Shown one piece after another: positions 17,906 through 27,097 of a stretch of 64,000 nt of DNA. A model generated the notes under the pieces. It made no database searches. It saw only the letters and a program-made list of their open reading frames with translations, and was not told where the DNA came from. This DNA is from Acidobacteriota bacterium (GTDB taxonomy: Bacteria; Acidobacteriota; Terriglobia; Bryobacterales; Bryobacteraceae). Location of the stretch: the NCBI GenBank assembly GCA_014584705.1, contig JACTMJ010000004.1, forward strand, positions 1 through 64,000, given 5' to 3'. How positions within the stretch are numbered: the first letter of the stretch is position 1; every line of letters begins with the position of its first letter. Made by a program: the position numbers and the translations under genes.

Positions 17906-19029
17906 GGTTTCTCCCGCTTGTAGAACGGTGTTTTGACGACCCGCGCCTCGACGGGCTGATTGCGGATCTGGATCTCAATCTTACGGCCTTCTTCGGCAAT
18001 CTCTACTGGAAGATAGCACAGCCCGATGTTCCTGCCGAGCGTGGGCGAAGGGCCTCCGCTGGTAACCCAACCGGCAGCCGTGCCATCCGCGAGCACCGGA
18101 TACCCGTCCCGGGCAATCCCGCGTCCCACCATCTCAAATCCGGCCAGCTTGCGCCAGACGCCTTCTTCGAGCTTCTCGACGACCTGATCCCGGCCCACAA
18201 AATCGCCTTTGGCCTGTTTGACAATCCAGTTCAAGCCCGCTTCCGGCGGGAAGATGGAGGCGTCGATCTCATGGCCGTAGAGCGGGTAGGCCGATTCGAG
18301 ACGCAGGGTATTGCGCGCGCCCAGGCCGCATGGGAGGATTCCGTAGGCCTTGCCTTTCCCCAGCAGCAAATCCCAAAGCGCCGGGCTGTCGGCAGGCTTT
18401 ACGTAGAGTTCAAAGCCATCTTCGCCGGTGTAGCCGGTCCGGGCAATCCGCGCGGAAAGGCCGGCCACCGTGCCATCCACGAAGTGGTAATAGCGAATAT
18501 CCGCGAGTGGCGCTTCGCAAAGTTCCTGCACCAGTTCAAGCGCCCGCGGGCCTTGTACGGCGATCTGCGCGTAATCCGCGCTCACAAACGTGACCTTCGC
18601 CTGGAAGCGCTCGCGGCCGTGAGCGTCGAGGGAATTCTCGACGATGTGCGCAAAGTCCTTTTCCTGGTTAGAGGCATTTACGCAAAGGAAGTAGTGACGC
18701 TCGTTCACCCGGTGAACAAGGATGTCATCCACAAAACCGCCATGCGGATAGAGCAGCGCGGAATACTGGGCCTGGCCGTCCTTGAGCTTGCCCGCATCGT
18801 TGGTGGTGACGTAGTTCACCAGCGCCAGCGCCTCGGGGCCTTCGATTTCAATCTCGCCCATGTGGCTGACGTCGAATAGTCCGACGCGTTCCCGCACTGC
18901 CTTATGCTCTTCGAGAATGCTCGTATATTGCACGGGCATGTCCCAGCCGCCGAAGTCGATCGTCTTCGCGCCAAGCGCGAGATGGCGCGCAAAAAGGGGA
19001 GTTTGTCGAAGAGTGGACGCCGCAGCCAT
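17902..19029 (-). CDS. gcvT: Glycine cleavage system T-protein (aminomethyltransferase)
   Basis: It transfers the methylene group to tetrahydrofolate and releases ammonia. The 375-residue protein shows the family signatures DFGGWDMPVQYTSILEEH near 26-43, LFDVSHMGEIE and a C-terminal beta-barrel ending PFYKREKP. The ATG at 19029 is preferred to the TTG two codons earlier. It is the first gene of the operon and starts only 94 bases after the upstream beta-lactamase-like gene. That space has no glycine riboswitch-like double aptamer, so glycine control, if any, must be elsewhere. Confidence 0.96.
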   Translation of the reverse strand: MAAASTLRQTPLFARHLALGAKTIDFGGWDMPVQYTSILEEHKAVRERVGLFDVSHMGEIEIEGPEALALVNYVTTNDAGKLKDGQAQYSALLYPHGGFVDDILVHRVNERHYFLCVNASNQEKDFAHIVENSLDAHGRERFQAKVTFVSADYAQIAVQGPRALELVQELCEAPLADIRYYHFVDGTVAGLSARIARTGYTGEDGFELYVKPADSPALWDLLLGKGKAYGILPCGLGARNTLRLESAYPLYGHEIDASIFPPEAGLNWIVKQAKGDFVGRDQVVEKLEEGVWRKLAGFEMVGRGIARDGYPVLADGTAAGWVTSGGPSPTLGRNIGLCYLPVEIAEEGRKIEIQIRNQPVEARVVKTPFYKREKP

Positions 19030-19123
19030 GGCCAAGCCGAATGTAGCAAGTGCCGCGCCAGAGTGTCAATCGAGCCGCGGCGCCACTCGGGAAACGTGCC
19101 GTATTCGTGCGACGTGACCCCGA

Positions 19124-20173
19124 TCAGGCCATGCTGCCGGCGTACCGCTCAAACACCAGCCGGCCAATCTTCGCGAGCACGGCTTCGCGTTCCGCCAGGG
19201 AGCCTCTCGCGCGCCGCAGGAACGCCGCCAGCAGCACCGTTCCTTTGCCTTCCGGAAGGGTCATAATTCCCACGTCGTTCGTGACGCCCGTGATGCCATC
19301 CGTCGTGTCGGAGGTGCCGGTGCGGTGCGCGAAAGCGATGCTCTGGGGAATCTCTCCCCGCAGCCTTCGGCTCCCCGTCTTGCAGGCCAGCATGTGCCCC
19401 AGCAGGCGTTTTGTCGAAACCGGACTCAGGGCCTCCCCGCGCTCCACCTTTCCGAGCAAGGCCAGCATTGCCTCGGGTGTGGCGGTATCGCGCGGGTCGC
19501 TCAAAAACGCCGCGAGAGCGCCTGTCCGTTGCGATGGTGTGGCGGATTCGTAGCGCCCGCGCAACTGCTCCAGAGTCCAGCCTCCGGGCGGTTCCGCGGA
19601 GGGCGCTCCCACGAAGTCGAGCAGCAGTTCGGATTCCGGGCGGTCCACCCGGATCGCCTCCGCGCCCAGCGCCGCCATTCGCGCCGTTACCGCCGGAGCG
19701 CCAACCAGCCGCAGCAGGGCATCGCTCGTCGCATTCTCGCTATCTTCGAGCGTCCGCTCCAGCAACTGCCGGACGGTGAAGTCGTAGCCCTCGCTTCCCA
19801 CCAGTTCCGCGAGCGATCCGTCACCCATTCCGATGCGCAGCCCGGAGGGCAATAGCCGCACGGCCCTCACCAGCGTCAATTCACCGCGATCCACCAGATC
19901 CAGCACCGTGAGCGCGATCGGCAATTTGTAGACACTAGCCATGGGAAAGCGTTCGCCGCCCCGAATCAGAATGCGTTCGCCCGATCCGAGATGTTGCGAC
20001 GCAAAGCCCAATTCCGCTCCGATGGGCTGAACGATACTTTCCAATTGCGCAACAAATGCTTCGTCCGCGCGCCCTTTCCGGGAAGCTCCGCCGGCAAGGA
20101 ATGCGGCCGCTCCCGCTCTCCTCAGCCAGGCTCGCCGATGCATCGGTGACGAACGCATTTCCATGCCCTTCAT
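19124..20173 (-). CDS. Class A beta-lactamase-like serine hydrolase, exported
   Basis: The 349-residue protein has a twin-arginine-like leader (HRRAWLRRAGAAAFLAGGA at 12-30). The class A fold motifs are recognisable but altered: S80-VYK83 is the acylation Ser/Lys pair, S145-E-N147 replaces the usual SDN, E180 sits in RPESELL where ExxLN is expected (Asn becomes Leu), and R284-TG replaces KTG. RTG is known in carbenicillinase-type enzymes, while loss of the SDN Asp and the omega-loop Asn is unusual. It may be a weak beta-lactamase or a different serine hydrolase. Two nearby ATGs (20173 and 20164) are possible starts. Confidence 0.8.
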   Translation of the reverse strand: MKGMEMRSSPMHRRAWLRRAGAAAFLAGGASRKGRADEAFVAQLESIVQPIGAELGFASQHLGSGERILIRGGERFPMASVYKLPIALTVLDLVDRGELTLVRAVRLLPSGLRIGMGDGSLAELVGSEGYDFTVRQLLERTLEDSENATSDALLRLVGAPAVTARMAALGAEAIRVDRPESELLLDFVGAPSAEPPGGWTLEQLRGRYESATPSQRTGALAAFLSDPRDTATPEAMLALLGKVERGEALSPVSTKRLLGHMLACKTGSRRLRGEIPQSIAFAHRTGTSDTTDGITGVTNDVGIMTLPEGKGTVLLAAFLRRARGSLAEREAVLAKIGRLVFERYAGSMA

Positions 20174-20198
20174 GATAGGAAACGCAGCCGTCCCGGAG

Positions 20199-22055
20199 CT
20201 ACCCTAGGGCGCGGTCCAGCTTGTATGCGGCGCTGATCAGGCCCAGGTGCGTGAAGGCCTGCGGAAAATTTCCCAGAGCCTCGCCGCTGGGGCCGAGCTG
20301 CTCCGCGTAGAGGCCGAGGTGGTTCGCATAGGTAAGCATCTTCTCGAAGTTCAGACGGGCCTCTTCATGCCGGCCCGCAAGGGTGAGTGCTTCCACGAGC
20401 CAGAAACTGCAAATGCTGAATGTTCCCTCTTTGCCGCTCAATCCGTCTCCCGCGCCCTTGCCAATGGCGTAGCGGTGCACGAGACTTCCAAACCCCAACT
20501 CGTCCATGATCCGGTTGATCGTTCCCAGCATGCGCGGATCTCTGGGGGAGCAGTAGTGAACGAGAGGCATCATGAGCGTGGCCGCGTCCATTGCATCAGA
20601 TCCGGAATACTGCACGAACGAGCCAATGGCTGGGTCGTAGCCCTTTTCCATGATCCAACGGTAGATCCGGTCGTGTTCTCCGATCGTGCGGCCGTAGTCG
20701 ATAGGCAGCCCGTACTTCCGAGCCATTCGCAGAGCCCGGTCGAGCGCCACCCAGCACTGGAGTTTGGAATAGACGAACTGCTGCCGGCCTCCGCGCACCT
20801 CCCAGATGCCATCGTCGGGGCGATCCCAGTTGTCGATCACGAAATCGAGGATCCGCAGCACCTGCAGCCAGAGATCGTAAGAGATCCGGGTGTGATGCTT
20901 GTCAAACAGATAGATCGAATCAATCAGGGCGCCGTAGATATCGAGTTGGAACTGCGTTGCCGCCAGATTTCCCACACGCACGGGCAGGGAGTTCATGTAT
21001 CCCTTCAAATGATCCATGTGCTCTTCAGGAATTTCGTGATGTCCGTCGATGCGGTAGAGCACTTGAAGGGGTCCGTTCGCATGCTCCTCCTCTCCCATGC
21101 GATTTTCGAGCCAGCGCATGAAGTCCTCCGCCTCCTGCGTGAAGCCGAGGCTCAGGAACGCATAGACGGTGAACGCCGCATCCCGGACCCAGGTATACCG
21201 GTAGTCCCAGTTGCGCTCGCCCCCAATTTCTTCGGGCAGGCTGCATGTGGCGGCGGCGACCATTGCGCCCGTCGGTTTGAAGGTGAGCAGTTTCAGCACC
21301 AGGGCGGAACGTTCCACCATTTCTCGCCAGCGGCCCCGGTAGTTGCAGCGCGATAACCAATCCCGCCAATAGTCGATCGTATTCAGCAGTTCGTCGTCGG
21401 GAGCCTGCGGGGGTTCCGTTAACTGGCTGCCCCCGTTTTCCCGCTGGCGAAGAATGAACGTAGCGGTGTCGCCTTCCGTGAGCGTGAATGTCGCCAGCGC
21501 GCGCCCGTTCTCAATGCGGAACTCGATCGGCGGCAGTGATTCTTCCGCGCGTACGCTGGAGATTCCGGGGTCCACGTAGGTCGCGCAAACCAGCGCCAGC
21601 CGTTCGGAATCGCTCTCGAAGATCACGCCGTCCGGGATCGGCTCCACACGGTGGGTCTGCCGGGCGTAGTCAAAGGCCGGTGCGCACTCCAGCTCAAACC
21701 GGATGCTGCCGCGGATTGCCTTCACGATCCGGATCACCTGATGCCGTGCGCTTGTGCCTTTCCGCCTGCTCAATTGCACCGGCATGAAGTCGGTGACCTC
21801 CCCGAGCGCCTCGTCCCCGAAGTATCGAGTCAGGAGGACATTGGTTTCGGGCAGGTACATCTGCTTGCTGCGCTTCGCATCGGGAGAATGGATTCGGTAA
21901 AAGCCGCCAATCTCGTCATCGAGGATGCGGGCAAAGACGCTGGGAGAGTCGAAATTCGGCAGGCAGCACCAGTCGATGGAGCCGTTCTGGCCCACCAGAG
22001 CCACGGTGTGCAGGTCGCCGATCACGCCGTAAGATTCGATTGGTAGGTAGGGCAT
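20199..22055 (-). CDS. Glycoside hydrolase family 15 protein (glucoamylase/trehalase-like)
   Basis: The 618-residue protein starts PYLPIESYGVIGDLHTVALV, with GSIDWCCLPNFDSPSVFA, as is standard for bacterial GH15 enzymes. NWDYRYTWVRDAAF carries the conserved aromatic/charged residues of the (alpha/alpha)6-barrel active site, and a late EGTFSICSFWLVEAL has the second catalytic-region Glu. There is no signal peptide, so it is cytosolic. Members hydrolyse alpha-glucosidic bonds in maltooligosaccharides or trehalose; the sequence alone does not decide which. An in-frame GTG at 22079 is an alternative start. It is followed closely by the beta-lactamase-like gene on the same strand. Confidence 0.92.
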   Translation of the reverse strand: MPYLPIESYGVIGDLHTVALVGQNGSIDWCCLPNFDSPSVFARILDDEIGGFYRIHSPDAKRSKQMYLPETNVLLTRYFGDEALGEVTDFMPVQLSRRKGTSARHQVIRIVKAIRGSIRFELECAPAFDYARQTHRVEPIPDGVIFESDSERLALVCATYVDPGISSVRAEESLPPIEFRIENGRALATFTLTEGDTATFILRQRENGGSQLTEPPQAPDDELLNTIDYWRDWLSRCNYRGRWREMVERSALVLKLLTFKPTGAMVAAATCSLPEEIGGERNWDYRYTWVRDAAFTVYAFLSLGFTQEAEDFMRWLENRMGEEEHANGPLQVLYRIDGHHEIPEEHMDHLKGYMNSLPVRVGNLAATQFQLDIYGALIDSIYLFDKHHTRISYDLWLQVLRILDFVIDNWDRPDDGIWEVRGGRQQFVYSKLQCWVALDRALRMARKYGLPIDYGRTIGEHDRIYRWIMEKGYDPAIGSFVQYSGSDAMDAATLMMPLVHYCSPRDPRMLGTINRIMDELGFGSLVHRYAIGKGAGDGLSGKEGTFSICSFWLVEALTLAGRHEEARLNFEKMLTYANHLGLYAEQLGPSGEALGNFPQAFTHLGLISAAYKLDRALG

Positions 22056-22246
22056 AGTTTTTTTCACACAGCTGTGCACGAAGCGAGCGGAAGCCCTCGC
22101 ACGCGCAGGTTAGTCCTCGCCACTTTTGTGATGCATCCCAACCCGGGCGCGCCGCGAAAACCTCTCCGCGGAGGGTTGCCGAGATTCCTCGGATTGCTAT
22201 AGGCTGAACGCTGCGGGGCTCAGGTTCCGCACGAGAAGGGAAGCCG

Positions 22247-23611
22247 ATGCACGAACCGAATCGAAGACAGTTTCTTGGTAATTCCGCGCTGCTTACTTCA
22301 GCGCTCGTGGCCGGAAGTCCGGCGTATGCACAACGTGGCGCGAACGACAGAGTGAACCTCGCGGTGGTGGGCATTCACGGCCGCGGAACAGCGCACATCC
22401 AGGAGTTCGCTAAGCTTCCCAACGTGCGCATCGTTGCGCTCTGCGATGTCGACACGCGCCTCTTTCCGGAGAACGTCGCGCACGTCGAAAAGTTGACGGG
22501 TCACAAACCGGACACGGTGGAAGACATCCGCAAGCTGCTTGAGCGCAAGGATCTCGATGCCATCTCCATCGCCACGCCGGATTACTGGCATGCGCTCATG
22601 ACCATCTGGGCCTGCCAGGCTGGCAAGGATGTGTACGTCGAGAAGCCAATCTCGTTCACCGTCGTTGAAGGACGCCGAATGATCGAAGCGGCGCGCAAAT
22701 ACAACCGGATCGTGCAGGCCGGGCTCAACAGCCGCAGCGAGCCGGAGATTCGCGCCGCCGTCCAGTTCCTGCAATCGGGTGTTCTCGGCAATCTCTATCG
22801 CGGCCGTATGGAACTCGTGAAGCCGCGCGCCCCCATCGGCAAGATGCAGGAGTCTTCCGTTCCCAACGGCGTGAACTGGGACCTCTATCTTGGGCCCACT
22901 CCCATGAAGGCCTTCCATGTGAACCAGTTCCACTACGGCTGGCATTTCTTCTGGGATACTTCGACAACCGATGTCGGCAACACCGGGGTTCACCACTTCG
23001 ACATCAACCGCTGGGCGCGCAACATCAATGAGCATCCAGTGAGAGTGCATTGCGGCGGCGGCCTCTACGTTCACAAATCCGATCAGCAGACGCCGAATTT
23101 CCAGGCCGGTATTTTCGAGTACGCGGATGGCCGCGTCACTGATTTCGAGTCGATCAATTTGTTCAGCCCGCGCTCGCGCGGCGCGAATATCTTCTATGGC
23201 GACGCCGGCTGGGCCAGCGGCGGCGATGGCTGGAGGGTGATGAAGGGCAAATTCACGTTCCGGGATGGGCCGGATGTTGGCGCTGATGGTGTGGATGAAC
23301 GCACCACCAGGGCGAGTTTCCCGCGCACCGGTTACGAAGAAATTCCGATCCCGAAGCTGGATGAACCGGAAGTGACGCACTTCGCCAACTTCGTCGATTG
23401 CGTGCGCTCCCGCAAACGGGAAGACCTTCGCTGCGAAGTGGAAGAAGGGCATCTCTCCACGGTGCACGCCCACTTGGCAAACATCTCGTACCGCCTCGGA
23501 CGCTCCCTCCAGTTCGACCCCAAGACCGAGCGGTTTGTGAACGACGCTGAAGCCAACAAGATGCTCACGCGCCAATACCGCAAACCCTACGAGCTGCCGG
23601 ATAAGGTGTAG
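22247..23611 (+). CDS. Gfo/Idh/MocA-family oxidoreductase with Tat leader
   Basis: The 454-residue protein begins with a twin-arginine leader (NRRQFLGNSALLTSALVAGSP cut short here as RRQFLGNSALL) and then a Rossmann domain (LAVVGIHGRGTAHI at about 38-51). The family motif EKPIS near residue 130 holds the catalytic-region Lys of Gfo/Idh enzymes. Such Tat-exported NAD(P)-bound dehydrogenases are abundant in Acidobacteriota and Planctomycetota and act on sugars or cyclitols, but the substrate is not known. A GAGAAGGGAAG site precedes the ATG. It is a single-gene unit followed by a hairpin. Confidence 0.92.
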   Translation: MHEPNRRQFLGNSALLTSALVAGSPAYAQRGANDRVNLAVVGIHGRGTAHIQEFAKLPNVRIVALCDVDTRLFPENVAHVEKLTGHKPDTVEDIRKLLERKDLDAISIATPDYWHALMTIWACQAGKDVYVEKPISFTVVEGRRMIEAARKYNRIVQAGLNSRSEPEIRAAVQFLQSGVLGNLYRGRMELVKPRAPIGKMQESSVPNGVNWDLYLGPTPMKAFHVNQFHYGWHFFWDTSTTDVGNTGVHHFDINRWARNINEHPVRVHCGGGLYVHKSDQQTPNFQAGIFEYADGRVTDFESINLFSPRSRGANIFYGDAGWASGGDGWRVMKGKFTFRDGPDVGADGVDERTTRASFPRTGYEEIPIPKLDEPEVTHFANFVDCVRSRKREDLRCEVEEGHLSTVHAHLANISYRLGRSLQFDPKTERFVNDAEANKMLTRQYRKPYELPDKV

Positions 23612-23626
23612 CAATTACGCTTCCTG

Positions 23627-23653
23627 GGAAAGGCGGGGTCTGCCTGCCTTTCC
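23627..23653 (+). terminator. Hairpin after the Gfo/Idh gene
   Basis: GGAAAGGC (23627-23634) pairs perfectly with GCCTTTCC (23646-23653) around an 11-base loop, 15 bases after the stop codon. There is no strong U-tract. Confidence 0.55.
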
Positions 23654-23796
23654 TCCTCGTACTCCGCGCGCATGGAACGCCTCTTCCCGGCCGCAAGGGA
23701 TTGCTACCATGAGTTTGTCGTCGGATGCCAGCGCCGGATGTGCCCCGCGCCGGGCTGCGGAGAGTCCGTTTCGACGATGGAAGGAGAGTCATCCGA

Positions 23797-24684
23797 TTGA
23801 AGGGTATCGTCCTTGCCGGCGGAAGCGGAACACGCCTCTATCCGGTCACGCGAGCGGTCAGCAAACAACTGCTGCCCGTCTATGACAAACCGATGATCTA
23901 CTATCCGGTCTCCACGCTGATGCTGGCCGGAATTCGGGAAATTCTCATTATTTCCACCCCGCAGGATCTGCCCATTTATCGCCGCTTGCTCGGTGATGGT
24001 GAGCCATTCGGTGTTCGATTTCACTATGAGGAGCAGCCGAGTCCGGACGGGCTCGCCCAGGCCTTCCTGATTGGCAAAGATTTTCTGGCGGGAGAACCTG
24101 CGTGTCTGGTGCTGGGAGACAACCTTTTCTACGGCCACGGCTTGCCCGAACTCCTCCAGAAGGCGGCCAGCCAGCCCGAGGGAGCGACGATTTTCGCCTA
24201 TCGCGTGCGAGATCCGGAGCGCTACGGAGTGGTTGAGTTCGATGACCAGGGAGTCGCGCTTTCGATCGAGGAGAAGCCAGCCAATCCACGCTCGCAATAT
24301 GCGGTGGTTGGGCTCTATTTCTATGACCGGCGCATCTCGGAAATTGCGGCGGGCATCCGGCCCTCGCCACGCGGTGAGCTTGAAATTACTGACGTCAACA
24401 ACGTCTATCTTCAATCCAGAGAGCTCCGCGTCGAGGTACTTGGACGGGGTATGGCCTGGCTCGATACCGGCACTCACGATTCCCTGGCTCAGGCAACCAA
24501 TTTTGTCCAGAGCATCGAGGAGCGGCAGGGGCTGAAGATCGGCTGTCTGGAAGAGGTAGCCTTCGAGAAGGGCTATATCGACGCCACCCAACTGCTGGCT
24601 CTCGGCCGCGGAATGGGGAATAACGACTATGGGCGCTACCTCATCCGCATCGCCCAGGAAGCGCTCAAGCAGGCCGGAGGCTAA
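23797..24684 (+). CDS. rfbA: Glucose-1-phosphate thymidylyltransferase
   Basis: It makes dTDP-glucose from dTTP and glucose-1-phosphate, the first step of dTDP-rhamnose and related sugars. The TTG at 23797 is chosen because AAGGAGAG lies 8 bases upstream and homology starts at [15 protein letters not shown]; this gives 295 residues, the usual size. The nucleotide-binding loop GGSGTR, the YDKPMIYYP motif and the metal/substrate Asp in [10 protein letters not shown] are present, with IEEKP and [10 protein letters not shown] downstream. The rfbBCD partners are not in the window. Its stop is interlocked with that of the convergent molybdoenzyme gene (CTAA). Confidence 0.96.
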   Translation: MKGIVLAGGSGTRLYPVTRAVSKQLLPVYDKPMIYYPVSTLMLAGIREILIISTPQDLPIYRRLLGDGEPFGVRFHYEEQPSPDGLAQAFLIGKDFLAGEPACLVLGDNLFYGHGLPELLQKAASQPEGATIFAYRVRDPERYGVVEFDDQGVALSIEEKPANPRSQYAVVGLYFYDRRISEIAAGIRPSPRGELEITDVNNVYLQSRELRVEVLGRGMAWLDTGTHDSLAQATNFVQSIEERQGLKIGCLEEVAFEKGYIDATQLLALGRGMGNNDYGRYLIRIAQEALKQAGG

Positions 24685-26747
24685 GCCCCAGCCAATTCCG
24701 CCTGCACCAGGCAGCTATAGAACACCGGGCCGCCGCCCATGTCGCTCAGCGCATCGTTTGTGAGGACGTTTATCCCCCGGCTGTCGGCCGCTCCGCTGGG
24801 CCAACCCACGGAGGGGACTGAGATCACTCCGGCCTTGAGCGCCGTGTCAATGCGCGCGGTGAGCGTCACGCTGCCTCGATGGTTGAAAACGCGTACGGGC
24901 GCGCCTTCGGCTATGTTCCGCGCCTCCGCATCCAAGGGGTTGAGCGACACGACACCGCAGGCATCGTTCACTTCCTTCCGGTAGCCGAAAGTCGAGTTCA
25001 GGCCGCGCTCCGACTTGGCGGAGACGAGTTCCAATGGGAACGTCCGTTCACCGGATGGGCCGCCGTGGCGGGATTCCAGCGGCGGCACATAATCCAGGAG
25101 TTCCGGATGGAACTCACAACGGCTGGAAGGCGTGGCAAACCCGCCTTTGGCATGGGGAAGGTATGGCGTTCCCTCCGGGCTCACGGATACCCGGATCCAG
25201 GATTCTTCTTCGAGCCGTTCGAGAGTGATTCCCTTGAGGAACGGATGCCCGGAATCGAGAGCCTGGCGAAGAAGGTCCTCGTCCGAATCATCGAAGCACG
25301 GGTCCATGAACCCCATTGCTTTCGCAAGTTGCCGGAACACGTCCACATTCGGCCTGCACTCCCCGCGCGGTTGCAGCGCCGGTCTGGCCAACTGTAAATA
25401 ATAGTGGCCGTACGCGGCATAGAGATCCGTGTGCTCCAGGAAGGTGGTCGCTGGCAGCAAGATGTCGGCGAACCGGGCGGTGTCGGTCATGAACTGTTCG
25501 AGCACCACCGTGAACAGATCCTCTCGTCGCAAGCCCGCGTGCACCCGATTCTGATTCGGGGCGATCGCGCCTGGGTTGGAGTTGTATACGACAAGCGCCT
25601 TTACGGGAGGCTTCAGTGGGCCATCGTCCAAAGTGTCCGTAAGGATCTTTCCCAATTCCGCCATATTCAGCATCCGCGCATCCCCGCCCAGGGGAGATTG
25701 CGTTTGCAGGCCCGGCCGCTCAAGCGCGGTTCGATTGAGCGGGAAGCCGCTGGATGTGCTGAGCTGGAGACCTCCGCCAATTTCCTTCCAGGAGCCAATT
25801 ACCGCGGGTAGCAGGCTGATGGCATGCACCGCCATACCGCCGCGCTCGTTCCGCTGGATTCCGTAATTCAACCGGATGACCGAAGGCCGCAAAGTTGCAT
25901 AGTCGCGCGTGATCTCTTCAATTTGTTCCACGCTGAGACCAGTCCAGTGGGAGACTTGAGCCGGTGTGTAAGCCGCCACTTTCTCTCTTAACTCTTCCCA
26001 GCCCTCGCAATGGCTCTCCAGGTAATCCCGGTCTTCCAAGCCGTCGCGGAACAGGATGTGCATCATGCCAAGGGCGAGTGCTGTATCGCTGCCAGGGTTG
26101 ATGGCGAGATGAACATCGGCGAGTCGGGCCGTTTTCGTCGGTAAGGGATCGATTACGTAAAGCTTTGCTCCCGCACGCCGGGCTTCAACGATGAAGGGCC
26201 ACAGGTGCACGTTTGTATTGAGGACGCTCGCTCCCCAAGCAATAATGCACCGGGAATGCACGAACTGCTCGGACTCGGTTCCGGTGCGCTGGCCGAGCGT
26301 GAGGTTCAGAGCGACCGTGCCCGTCGCGGAGCAAATGGTACGGTCCAGGCGGGATGCTCCGAGGCGGTGGAAGAAGCGGCGGTCCATGCTGGAGCCGTTA
26401 AGAAGCCCCATGGTGCCCGCGTAACTGTACGGCAGAACGGATTCGCTTCCGAACTCGGAAGTGATGGCTTTCAGACGATCGGCAATCTCTTCGATAGCAT
26501 CGTCCCAGGTGATCCGCTCAAAGCGTCCCTCGCCTTTGGAGCCAACGCGGCGCTGGGGGAAGAGCAATCGCTCCGGGTGATACTCGCGTTCGAGATACTG
26601 CGTCACCTTGGCGCAAAGAAATCCCCGTGTCACCGGGTGCCGCGGGTCTCCCGTCATCTTCGTGGCGCGCTCGTCTTCCACTTGGACGAGCACGGCACAG
26701 GTATCCGGGCAATCGAGAGCGCATACACTCCGGCGCAGCGTAGTCAC
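24681..26747 (-). CDS. Molybdopterin-dependent oxidoreductase (bis-MGD, Fe-S containing)
   Basis: The 688-residue cytosolic protein has an N-terminal [4Fe-4S] motif (C9-x3-C13-x3-C17 and a later Cys in GFLCAK) and the three molybdopterin-guanine-dinucleotide domains of the DMSO reductase superfamily. The probable Mo ligand is the Cys in [12 protein letters not shown] (around 139), not selenocysteine. No Tat leader and no Fe-S or membrane subunit gene is adjacent, so it is a stand-alone enzyme of the formate dehydrogenase-like/BisC type with unknown substrate. Translation appears to start at a GTG, with TATACT six bases ahead and no ribosome site, so the mRNA could be leaderless. Confidence 0.88.
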   Translation of the reverse strand: MTTLRRSVCALDCPDTCAVLVQVEDERATKMTGDPRHPVTRGFLCAKVTQYLEREYHPERLLFPQRRVGSKGEGRFERITWDDAIEEIADRLKAITSEFGSESVLPYSYAGTMGLLNGSSMDRRFFHRLGASRLDRTICSATGTVALNLTLGQRTGTESEQFVHSRCIIAWGASVLNTNVHLWPFIVEARRAGAKLYVIDPLPTKTARLADVHLAINPGSDTALALGMMHILFRDGLEDRDYLESHCEGWEELREKVAAYTPAQVSHWTGLSVEQIEEITRDYATLRPSVIRLNYGIQRNERGGMAVHAISLLPAVIGSWKEIGGGLQLSTSSGFPLNRTALERPGLQTQSPLGGDARMLNMAELGKILTDTLDDGPLKPPVKALVVYNSNPGAIAPNQNRVHAGLRREDLFTVVLEQFMTDTARFADILLPATTFLEHTDLYAAYGHYYLQLARPALQPRGECRPNVDVFRQLAKAMGFMDPCFDDSDEDLLRQALDSGHPFLKGITLERLEEESWIRVSVSPEGTPYLPHAKGGFATPSSRCEFHPELLDYVPPLESRHGGPSGERTFPLELVSAKSERGLNSTFGYRKEVNDACGVVSLNPLDAEARNIAEGAPVRVFNHRGSVTLTARIDTALKAGVISVPSVGWPSGAADSRGINVLTNDALSDMGGGPVFYSCLVQAELAGA

Positions 26748-26784
26748 AGTTCAAGTATAGCGACCAGGGGGAGGGCAGCCGTTC

Positions 26785-27027
26785 TCAGCGGGCGCCGTGC
26801 ATCAGAATGAACTGGTAGTTGCTCGGATCTTTTCCCTGTTCGCGCAACGCGGAATGGCAGGCCTCCGGAGAATCTCCAAGCGCAGCAATCCGGCGCAAGG
26901 CGAGGTTCGCCGGGTTGTAAAGTTCAAGCGCCAGCCAGACCCCGGCCAACTGGCTGATCTCGGGCAGTTTCAGCTCATCCGGGTTCCTGCCCAGGTAGCG
27001 CCGGGCGTCCAATTTTCCTGCACTCAT
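26785..27027 (-). CDS. Small protein of unknown function
   Basis: The 80-residue acidic/neutral protein is not recognised. It contains YLGRNPDELKLPEIS, a hydrophobic centre (LAGVWLALELYNP) and ends YQFILMHGAR. There is no signal peptide. Codon usage and spacing are like those of its neighbours, and it sits in line with the molybdoenzyme gene 37 bases downstream, with which it may be co-transcribed. Confidence 0.6.
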   Translation of the reverse strand: MSAGKLDARRYLGRNPDELKLPEISQLAGVWLALELYNPANLALRRIAALGDSPEACHSALREQGKDPSNYQFILMHGAR

Positions 27028-27097
27028 TCTTACGTCAATTCTAATCCGGCGGGCTGGAAATACTGCCGGGGACGTCCGCGCCTGACGAATGCCACGG

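Noticed and set aside
19030..19123. Glycine riboswitch upstream of gcvT
   Set aside because: The gap is only 94 bases and lacks the paired aptamer structure.
20247..21356. Rightward open frame of 369 codons opposite the GH15 gene
   Set aside because: Shadow frame; the GH15 protein on the other strand is fully supported by motifs.
25870..26350. Possible selenocysteine in the molybdoenzyme
   Set aside because: The metal-ligand position is an ordinary Cys codon and the frame contains no internal TGA.
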